Under the pieces are notes generated by a model. It was not told the origin of the DNA. It did not search any database and saw nothing but the letters and a program-made list of their open reading frames with translations. Shown here in pieces: positions 49,781-58,623 of a stretch of DNA of 64,000 bases. The position numbers were made by a program, and so were the translations under genes. Origin of the DNA: Circinella minor (taxonomy: Eukaryota; Mucoromycota; Mucoromycetes; Mucorales; Lichtheimiaceae); NCBI GenBank assembly GCA_016758965.1, contig JAEPRB010000035.1:1-64000 (forward strand), in the 5' to 3' direction. Position 1 is the first letter of the stretch. Each line of letters starts with the position of its first letter.

Positions 49781-50111
49781 TTGCTGTCATGGACTGCATC
49801 AATAGTGGCACAATGGAATATAACTTTAATAATAAAAGACGTGCAAGAAAAACAGAAGCAAGAAATCCTAATGCCGGGAGAAAATCTAACTGACCAAAAG
49901 CATTATCTAATGGAGAGTTCACGATTGCGTGTGGAGCTGAAAATTCTACTGATGTTAGTGATTCCAAGAACATTGTCAACAACCAAACCATTAAAAAGGA
50001 ACCTACCACTAGTCGAACTACTGCCAATGAATCCAGCGCTATGAAATTGAGTTTATTTGAAGTGATAAGTACGTCTTCAAAAGTGTTAATTGTAGTTGCA
50101 ACATAATTTAG
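49781..50111 (+). pseudogene. Coding relic of an unknown gene
   Basis: One frame on the plus strand reads with natural codon use from MDCINSGTMEYNFNNKRRAR at 49781. It crosses a TGA at about 49889, then continues as ALSNGEFTIACGAENSTD and SRTTANESSAMKLSLFEVIS to a TAA near 50109. The even codon use on both sides of one stop suggests a formerly translated exon, here broken. No family is recognised. It may belong to the same transposon or gene family as the adjoining dispersed repeat. Confidence 0.35.
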
Positions 50112-50171
50112 CGTTAACAGATTCAAATTCTATTATAGCACTACAAACATTTACAGATAGCAGCAGCAACA

Positions 50172-50560
50172 GCAGCAATAATAATCTCCTTAAAGGCATC
50201 CGTAAAAAAATTTCAAGACATGTACCATTTGTGGCACCATTGAGTGGAACAACAAGAAGCAAAATCCAATAATGTCTGTGGCAAAATCAATTGTAGAAAC
50301 AAAAATGACAGCAAAATGCATCTCGAACAATAATATTTAATTACTTCAACAATATAAATGCTCAAATATTACATATACAGTACGTATGACAATAGCTAGC
50401 TATTATCATCATTTTTTTTCAAATAGTTATAAGTTCTAAACCATATATAAAATATAATTATCATTTTACAATAGAGTAATCTCCCTTTCGCTTCGCTACT
50501 AGGGTCATTTCTTAATTAGGACCAATTAACTTTCTTGCCTCATACATGTTATCCGGGCTA
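50172..50560. repeat. Dispersed repeat, copy 2 of 2
   Basis: Direct-orientation counterpart of 43268-43675, see that entry. Copy 2 is followed immediately by a tyrosine-recombinase relic, whereas copy 1 is followed by gene-family fragment C. The repeat may therefore be an upstream or terminal part of a mobile element. Confidence 0.7.
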
Positions 50561-50564
50561 AAAG

Positions 50565-51576
50565 TATGAGTTGGACGAGTGGAGAATTCCTGAACGAATC
50601 AACAGTGAACTCTACAAAGAAATCAGTAAACATAAGACAGACACGACCGATATTATCTCAAAAATATATGAAGTATCAGATACAACGACCAATAGCTCAA
50701 CAAGAAAAAATTATTCAATTTTTTCAAGCCAAAGACATCAAGAAATAAGGATTCCAAATGAAACAGATATCATGGCTTGGAATACTGATATACTTACGAT
50801 ATATATTAAAAATATGCAGGCTAACAATGAAGAGCTTACGCTCACCGAATTATAATGGAAAACATTATCACTTTTATGTTTAGCAAGTAGCAACTGTGGC
50901 TCGACCAAGGTCAGATATAGGGCGACTTATATATCGAAATAATCACCTCAAGATGAAAAACGAACAAGTTATCTCTGTTATACTACACTTTACCGAAGCA
51001 AAAGAGACGAACATGAAATCCACACCACTTGGACTCATTGAAGATCATGAACTTTGTCCGACTACAACATTATATAGCTTCATTCAACGAACAGCCAAAA
51101 TTCACCAAAAACTTCCAGAAGAACACACCTTATTTCTCACTTGTTTAGACAAGGATGACAAGAAAACAACTTCTGTTAGACCATCAACGGCTGCGAACTG
51201 GACCAAATTAGTCATGGCAAAGGCAGTAATTGACACATCAAAATATAAAGCACACTCGATTAGATCAGCACCCAGTACGTACGAAAGCTGTCAAAAAATC
51301 GCACGCAATTCAAGAAGTCAAGAACATGCTAATTGGAGTAGCAATGCCAATACATTTGAACAATATTATTTTAAACCAAGAGCACAAGAGTCCTCAAGCA
51401 CCAAGATAGTCGATCCAATTTTTTCCTTAACGGAGAACCATGCCACATTAGAAGACGAGTCAAAGAGAATTGTTGTAGGAACGACCAACAATACGATTAT
51501 TGACGAAGCGAAGTCTGAAAATATGGTACACCCGCCCAATTGGTATCAATCTCTATTTAACAAATACTTTGGTTAA
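50565..51576 (+). pseudogene. Tyrosine recombinase (phage-integrase-fold) pseudogene
   Basis: The C-terminal 226 codons from 50896 are open and hold the catalytic pattern of tyrosine recombinases. An ARPRSDIGRL segment carries the first Arg, KAHSIRSAPSTYE has H-x-x-R, HANWSSNANTFEQYY carries the Trp and the nucleophile Tyr, and a FKPR end follows. The N-terminal part (MDEWRIPERINSE at 50571) reads in a different frame and ends in a TAA at about 50853 where a Gln codon is likely. A single-base frameshift near 50890 joins the two. Such recombinases move DIRS-type retrotransposons and Cryptons; no reverse transcriptase is next to it, so the class is open. The element is inactive as read. Confidence 0.65.
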
Positions 51577-51933
51577 ACTCAAGTCTTACCCTACCCTAAA
51601 AACTGTACCACAAAAAAAAAATTGAAATTAGAAATACTCGACATTTGAAGGTATAAAGGGAAGAGGGATTATTATATACTTAATTTTAAAAAAGGAAAAT
51701 AAAGCGCGGCTCTCGTAGCCTGTTCGTCAATAGTCGTATTAATTTTAAGCAGTGAACCTTTAAGTATTATTTAATTTTATACTTTGACGCCTCCCTACCC
51801 ATTCTTTCTCTTCTTTTCTCTACTTTATTTTCTCTACGAGAATAGTAAGTTTTACCCTTATTTTATATATTATAGCTTATCTTTTTATTAACGATTATTC
51901 CAATAGATATCCAATAAATTTACATTCTTCAGG

Positions 51934-53690
51934 TCAACGTACATCACCTTCTAAACCCTCAATACATGTTATAACAGTAACGTTATGTGTGAAAGGTGTA
52001 ATGGTAAATTTATTTTTATCTAAAAGTCCAATATTAAGATATGACTTGTCAACACCTGTATCCAGCAAAGTTAATGTTCGTAAAATAATAGGAACAAGAA
52101 TAACGGAAGGTAAGTTTGTGTCATTCAAAAAAGTTGGTCCATTGTTTTAAATGGTTCTTTTTAATATTGGTAGAGTATTGTAATAAGGAATTGTATTGAC
52201 CATTACCTTTGTTATTATTAGATGAAGAATTCGTCAGTTCATCGTCATCGACCCCCAACAACTCTTCCGACTGCTGGATGACGCGAGACATACGACTGTG
52301 TTTGGTATTATTGTTATTGTTATTATTATTAATGTTCGCACGTCTTGTACGAAACATTTCATCATACTGGTGACCCATTACAAACGGAACACAGCGGCAG
52401 AAACGGGACCACTAGTTCATCTTTGCAGCATTAGATGGAACAGTAGAGTTACCAGGGAAGCCACAGTTGCTGTTATGCCGATTACCAAAGACGAAATTGT
52501 TGTTATTGTTGTTATTGCGAGCAGAGCCAAGAACCTCCTTTAATTTGTCACATTCCCAGCGATGATGCAGGTTGGCCTTTGGATTGAGTGGACACCCATT
52601 CTTTTTATTTATGGCTGGACCTTTTCCTTTGTTCTTTTTATTGTTGTTATTGTTAGACTTACGACGACGTTTCTTCGATGGTTTATCTTCATCAGAGTCT
52701 TCATCAGAGTCACTGGAATCGTCGTCCGCCGAAGAGTGGACCCAAGCACTTGCTTCTGATAATGTATCTGCAGATACGAGAGGTTGGATGGTCCGCACCA
52801 CCGGTTCGATATGGTCCGGTATTTAATCACCGTGATGATTCGCGATTAATGTCCACGTTTGCTTGCAGTATTGCCGATTTAATGAGCAAAGGTAATTGAA
52901 AAACAGGTCTTGGTCGTTGGGATACTGTATTTAAACGCATACTCTTGCATTTTATTAGAGTAGTCTCTTAATGCTCGATCTTTCCTTGTTTCATCGTTCT
53001 GATCCGGTGTCGTCTGTAAAAGATCGTGCAAGGCGAAGTAAAATATTTTTCAATTTCCTGTCTAAAAGATGACCAGTTTGTAATTCCATCCTTTTTCACA
53101 GTCATCAATAATCATGCTGGTCGAGTGGCGTCACAAACGAGAGGGATAAGAGGGTGCCAGTTCTGTTCGACGTCAAGACCATGTGGACCAAGATGTACTT
53201 TAAAGCCATCAAGGAAGGTTTCTGCTGAGTCATAGATTTCTCAACGTTTATCATGATCATGTTGACCTTTAAGTTAAAAGGAAGGTAAGTCTTTGGGGAC
53301 AAGAATACTTTTGGATGAGCTTAATTCTATTTTTGTTGAAGAACCTAACTGCTGTTGTTCTTGTATCATAGAAGATTTTCAATCACTGAGAGACGATGCT
53401 TCCAGTTTTCATGCTGTTGAACAAGATTCTTCACTTCCTCCGTGTTACCTCCGATTGTGGCAACGTGCAACAGGTTTGCGTTACGAGCTCTCTGCTGTTT
53501 GGAAATAGCGAGCTGTCATCGAAGAATCAGTATTTGGACCCAAGTCTTCTGGATTTATATCACTTAAACCATCTTGAACATCGGGGAGCCATGCTTCACC
53601 CATCATGGTGGCAGCGTGAGCGTGTTGGGATTACTTGTCGTTATTACCGGAGCTTTGACCAACGGGAGATTGGTTGTTGTGGTTGGGGGT
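51934..53690 (-). pseudogene. Ty3-like LTR-retrotransposon relic (gag to protease)
   Basis: Minus-strand frames in gag-pro order. Gag-like segments, for example TFLDGFKVHLGPHGL near 53200 and ITNWSSFRQEIEKYF near 53070, are split by stops and shifts. A basic Lys/Asn-rich part with a Cys-His cluster (CPLNPKANLHHRWEC, 52412-52801) follows. Next comes a retroviral-type aspartic protease piece with the active-site LLDTGVDKSYLN (51934-52128). Reverse transcriptase, RNase H and integrase are absent, and long terminal repeats were not recognised. The element is truncated and degenerate. Confidence 0.6.
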
Positions 53691-53739
53691 GAGTTGCTTG
53701 ACATGATAATTCACAAGAAAAAAATGAGATACGTATTTA

Positions 53740-54195
53740 TGAAATGGGTTAATATTGAAATTGAGGTAAGAATAAAATGATAATGGGAATAAGTCTTGTG
53801 AGAATCTTTCAAGTCTTTTTATTATATAAAAAATAAGATGATGATAAAAAGGATAATCATTTCTATTACAAGGTATATATATCTATGTGTGTGTGTTTTA
53901 GATGTATATTTTCCTGTATCTGTAGATGATATTATGTTATATTGAATTGTATATTATATGATTATGAATAAATAAATTATGTTTGATTATTGTATTTGTA
54001 TATTATTATAAGGTGTCATTGTGATAGAATTATTATTTGCATATTTAGAAAGCAACTCATGTGAGATTGAATTATCTGAGATGAAGGATTAACGTGAGCC
54101 ATACGACAGTGCTTTCTACTAATTGCTCTTAATTGCTGAAAAATACAATCGAAATATCATTTTTGTTGAGTTTCTTTGGACCAATTGAGAAGATT
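53740..54195. other. AT-rich region, no gene supported
   Basis: GT and TA repeats and non-coding sequence between the gag relic and the inverted repeat that starts near 54196. Confidence 0.4.
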
Positions 54196-54450
54196 TGTGA
54201 ACAGCAGAAAAAAAGTTTTCATAGAAATAGACTATTGTGTAAATAAAGCATCAAACATGTGAAATCTAAAATGAAAGCTGTATACTTAGACTTGGCCATT
54301 TCAAGTATTTTGGTCATAAAAGCATATTTGGTAACACAGATTTTATTTATATTGAATATTACAATCACGGGACTTTGAAGTGGTGTTGTCAATCATTTGG
54401 AATAATTCTGTAATATGAGGACTTGTAGAAGGAGAGGTAACTAGGGAGGG
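54196..54450. repeat. Inverted repeat E, left copy
   Basis: Reverse-complement counterpart of about 60740-61165. Shared blocks include AAAAAGTTTTCATAGAAATA, GCAACACAGATTTTATTT-type sequence, AATCACGGGACTTT and TTTGGAATAATTCTGT. Similarity is imperfect. The right copy is the natural downstream end of the gene-family fragment D, so the left copy looks like the 3' end of another, oppositely oriented family member. Confidence 0.65.
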
Positions 54451-54456
54451 GGGAAT

Positions 54457-54594
54457 ATGCTGACAGATGTATTGGTGGATGGTGATAAATCCGGTTGGCA
54501 ACAGGAAGAATATGAGGAGTCATTGCAATACGATCTCCGTTTTTGTATCTTCCACCAATACAATACGCTCAAGTACAAGCCAGCCAGGTAAACC
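54457..54594 (+). pseudogene. Exon-like fragment, possibly the upstream part of gene-family member D
   Basis: A 45-codon frame from ATG 54457 (MLTDVLVDGDKSGWQQEEYE, then YDLRFCIFHQYNTLKYKP) ends exactly at a GTAAAC donor-like site. Codon use is natural. The next coding-like DNA is the 138 bp tandem duplication, and beyond the transposon at 55060-58520 the family D exons resume. I infer one interrupted gene, but have no homology proof. Confidence 0.35.
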
Positions 54595-54686
54595 AAATGT
54601 CATATAATATATATATATATATATATTATATAAAAAGAAAAACATTAGTGATATCATTTATCAATATGAGTAAAAGCTTTTTACGA

Positions 54687-54949
54687 AAGAGAACCCAATG
54701 ACCGAGGAGCATGCCAAAAGCATGATTGACCCAAAAAAAAATTAGATCTACTCCAAAGGGTTGGTATCGAGAGAGGTTCATCCGTAAAGACTACTGACTC
54801 AAAGCATCTCTTTCGTTTAAAATGAAGAGAACCCAATGACCGAGGAGCATGCCAAAAGTATGATTGACCCAAAAAAAATTAGATCCACTCCAAAGGGTTG
54901 GTATCGAGAGAGGTTCATCCGTAAGGACTACTGACTCAAAGCATCTCTC
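54687..54949. repeat. Tandem duplication, 138 bp unit, two copies
   Basis: Copy 1 spans 54687-54824 and copy 2 spans 54825-54949. They differ by a few bases, including one extra A in the A-run of copy 1. The unit is a multiple of three (46 codons) and reads as protein-like sequence in one frame (NPMTEEHAKSMIDP, then RSTPKGWYRERFIRKDY). It may therefore be a duplicated exon of the broken gene. Confidence 0.8.
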
Positions 54950-55050
54950 CACAAAAGCTTCTAAATAATTAGAGTAACCAAACTAAACACTTACAGTTTT
55001 ACATCTTTTTTTTTTTTTTTTGTGTTAAAGTGATTACGACTTCATGTCAG

Positions 55051-55059
55051 GATAAAAAG
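55051..55059. repeat. Target-site duplication GATAAAAAG (left copy)
   Basis: Identical to 58521-58529 beyond the other end of the MULE. Confidence 0.9.
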
Positions 55060-58000
55060 GGGTGTCACTAAAAAAGGTGCACATTCAAAAAGGTGCACCT
55101 TTTTTTTGTGACCGGCAAAAGTCACACTGACCAAGCGAGAAATCGAAAAAGTGGGTGCTTGTTCCTGAAAGTAAAAAAAAAAAGAAAACGAAAAATAAAA
55201 ATAAAATTACTATTATGTCGAAGTACATCACTTTTTTCAAGAGGAAGTTTGTAAAAGAACCTTACATAGAAGAAGCTGCCGCCGAGTATGACGAAAAAAC
55301 TGATAAGTATGTTTAATGTCACAATTGCCATTACATCCTAATGAATTGACTTTATCCTAATTACCCACAGGTACAAGAAATTTACGTTGGATATTGGGTG
55401 GTGCATGCGCAAAGTAAATGGACCTCGAAAATTAAAACATAACGTGCATCGGTATACCAAAAAATGCAATGGATTTATACAATGCACCGACAAAAACTTC
55501 AGATTTTTCGCTAAGCAACTTCGCCCACCACTTGATCTGGAACAAATAAAAAAACAGTGTACTGTTATTGGATGCATGAACTGTGGTGGTTATCTGGAAC
55601 ATGTTGATACTTGTACAGTAGCGGCACATTATTGTTTCAGGGGTATGAAATGCACAGTAGAGCAAATTGGTACTCATAATCACGCGCAATATTTATCAAA
55701 GCATTTGTCTGAAGAGGAAAAGGATATGTTGGCAGAACGATTACGTGCAGATCCGACAGTGACACCTAAAGCAGCCATACAGGGAAACAACCGGCGAACT
55801 GGTGAAGTTGTTGATTCAGTTATTGACATTAATCCAATTCTAGCAACAAGAGATAGAACCGAATACGAATTGAATAAGATTCGTGAGGAAATCGATATTC
55901 CAAGAAGAGGGGAGTTTCTTGGTGAATTTGGCAAGATCATGAACACTTACCCTGATTATTTTCTCCATGCTCAAGTTGTGCCAAGTTCTTTTCTCATAAT
56001 ATATCGATCACCAACTATTAATGGATATTGTCGGTTCCAGGATTTCCCTGCTGTTACTGATGTCACTTACAAGGCTGTAGAAAAGGGCCATTATGTCTGT
56101 ACAACTGTCATTTACGTTCCTGAATTGAAAAGGCATACCGTCATCTTTCAAGCTCTTTTAGGTGGCCAGAAAGAAGAATACTTCTCCCAGTATTTCTTTG
56201 CGTTCTTTGTTGACCACAAAGTTAGATTCGATGGTACTAACTCTTTTCTCGGGATGATGTTGGATTTCTCTATGGCCCAAGTTAATGGATTTCAGCAGGC
56301 TTACAAGCGATATACAGGTAAGGATGACGGGATGCGTTATGTGAAAGGCTGCTATATGCATTGGATGCAATCTGTCCAACGGATCAACAGCAATCATAAT
56401 ATCATAAAACCGGAAGAGAGTGTTCAATTCCAAAAACTGGTATATGTTATTCGGACGACCAAAGACACCGACGAATTTTGCCGTTCTTGTAAAGAGTTAG
56501 TAACCCGTTACAAATATACTTACAAGTGGATCAAGTGGTGGCTTCAACCAACAATAAGTAGCATGATTTTCCAACATTGTACCAGCATGAATGACACCCT
56601 TCAAAGGCATCTCTATCGAACAACAAATGCTGTGGAGTCATTTCATCGCGACCTATACCGAAATATGGTTCATCGCTTGCCTTTATCCTTGGCGCTTCCA
56701 CAATTGCTCAACTACATTCAGTCTGATGTACGAATTCTTGCCAATTATGAAGAGCATGCTGTACCATCGGCGTACAACAGAGTACCACGACCCAAGAAAA
56801 AGAAGACATCAAGTAAAAAGGAAGTTAATGACGGGCGCCCCCCAGATATTACCAAGGAACTTGTTGATAAAAATATTGTATTGGATCTTTCCTATTTTGA
56901 CGGTCAGAAAATTCAAGATCATACACCGAGTGAAAGAAAGAAGATAAGTCGTAAAAAATCTATTGTTTCTACTAAAAAACTTTCAGAAGAAATATTGACC
57001 GCATCAAGCCATGATTCGATTGGCATTGCTGATGAACGAACCGTACACCTGCTTGACATGAAAGTCGAACCTTTTGATATTGAAGAACTTGAACGTATGA
57101 CGAAGGAGGTAGAAACTGGTACAGAAGAGGTTATACAGCGTATAATGTGTATGGATATGAAGGAAGTCGACCAAAAGGAGTGCAAGGAGGAAAAGAATAA
57201 TGATGAAGTGCCTGAGAATACACTTGATATGATGACAAAAAAGAATGGTAGAAAGAACAAAAAACGAAAGCAGCATTATAATGCAGAAGATCTTTGGCCA
57301 AGTAGCAAAAGAAGTAATCGAAGAGAAACAAGGTATTTGTAATAAGTTTATAAAACTAAAACAAACAATATCTCTAACGTAACTCAACAGCTTTGTTCAC
57401 CGAGATATCCCATCTGAATGCTCGATTGGGTTGAAACAAATCAAAGCCGATGGATATTGCGGTTTCCGTGCTCTTGCTTTGCAGCTTTATGGTGATCAAG
57501 ACCAATATCCAAAAATCAAACAAACAATGCTGAATCATCTACTTGCGAATTACGAATTTTATTTAAATATTCTGGCCAAAGGTAATGATGATATATTGAA
57601 AAATATAGTACATAAGTTAGAATTTGGTATTACACCAGAAACAATACATCACACTTCATGTAGCTCAAATTATTGGTTCAATGGAGCGATGGACACCCAA
57701 ATTGCTGCTGATGCATATACTACACCGATAGCAGTGTTTGATGAACGTCCATTATGGAAATCTTTTTTATTCTTGCCATTTACCATTCCATCAGACATTA
57801 ACAGACAGCCACAGCCAATTAACATGTTCCTTCGTTCAAATCATTTTACTGTGGTTGATCTGATTCCATCCAGAGCACGTCATATGGTATGGCCGGCAGT
57901 TACACCATATCATGAGGCAGGCTGGGGTATTCTTGGCCTTAATGCGGATTATAACACCACGTGGAAATACATACATAGGAAACGTCTCACTCAAGAAGAA

Positions 58001-58520
58001 AAACAATTCTTGGAAATAAATGATACAGTTGACGCAATTGACTTGGTATAGACAAAAATTAAAGTTAAATATAATAAAATAATATGAACTAAACTACAAT
58101 TAATATAAACTACAATAAGCTTTTATAATATATTTATACATTCTTTATTTTTATAATACATATGTTATATGGCTCCATAGCTGATTGATAATAAATATAG
58201 AATCACTGATAATAAACGACTGATCTAGTATATATTTCTATTGTAAACAATTTAGCTTAGCATACCCAGTAGCACATACTGGCTTATTTATTATTGTTCT
58301 TAATTTTTTTTGTATATACATATGTTACTGTTTGGTATATGGAATGTAACAGTTTAACAGAATAATTTGAAAAGATGCACTTTTTTATAAGTTGATTTGT
58401 TCAAAAAGGTGCACCTTTCTTTTTTTTAGTCCCGATGCATCAAAATCGCCGTCACAAAAAAAAGGTGCACCTTTTTGAATGTGCACCTTTTTTAGTGACA
58501 CTCCTTTTTTAGTGACACTC
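55060..58520. mobile_element. Autonomous Mutator-like (MULE) DNA transposon carrying a transposase-OTU protein
   Basis: A 3461 bp element with terminal inverted repeats beginning GGGTGTCACTAAAAAAGG at the left and the near-identical complement at the right. The match covers about 50 bp and includes the palindrome AAAAAGGTGCACCTTTTT. The right end carries an extra outer copy of the first 17 or so bases. It is flanked by perfect 9 bp direct repeats GATAAAAAG (55051-55059 and 58521-58529), the duplication size expected of MULEs. Inside is one three-exon gene with no stop or frame defect. Clean ends and an intact gene indicate a young insertion. It appears to sit within the decaying gene-family member D. 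Confidence 0.9.
55215..58051 (+). CDS. MULE transposase fused to an OTU cysteine protease, 904 residues
   Basis: Exons 55215-55306, 55371-57332 and 57391-58051 join in frame (GT-AG at both introns) to 905 codons including stop. N-terminal half: a Cys/His-rich region (Cys pairs near CMNCGG and a C...THNH end) resembling the zinc-binding domain of MULE transposases. The DDE core follows, with Asp261 in TDVTYKA, Asp329 in LDFSMAQ, the C-x2-H pair at Cys358/His361 (CYMHW) typical of MULEs, and Glu453 in NAVESFHRD. A Lys-rich linker follows. C-terminal domain: OTU-type deubiquitinase fold with Asp705 and Cys708 in ADGYCGFRAL and His836 in SNHFTVVDL. The transposase cuts and pastes the element. The OTU part could remove ubiquitin from host or element proteins; that is inference. 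Without the second intron the transposase stops at 57342, so splicing may control which form is made. Confidence 0.85.
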
Positions 58521-58529
58521 GATAAAAAG
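58521..58529. repeat. Target-site duplication GATAAAAAG (right copy)
   Basis: Identical to 55051-55059 beyond the other end of the MULE. Confidence 0.9.
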
Positions 58530-58623
58530 TAATAAAAAAGAGAGAGAGTTGGAGTTGGAAGGTTTTTTGTTTGGTTTAATAAAAGAGTGACGTAATAATA
58601 TTATCGGATGTATTATTTCTGGC

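Noticed and set aside
54681..54872. Minus-strand 63-codon frame in the tandem duplication
   Set aside because: Shadow frame; the plus-strand frame of the same repeat reads more naturally.
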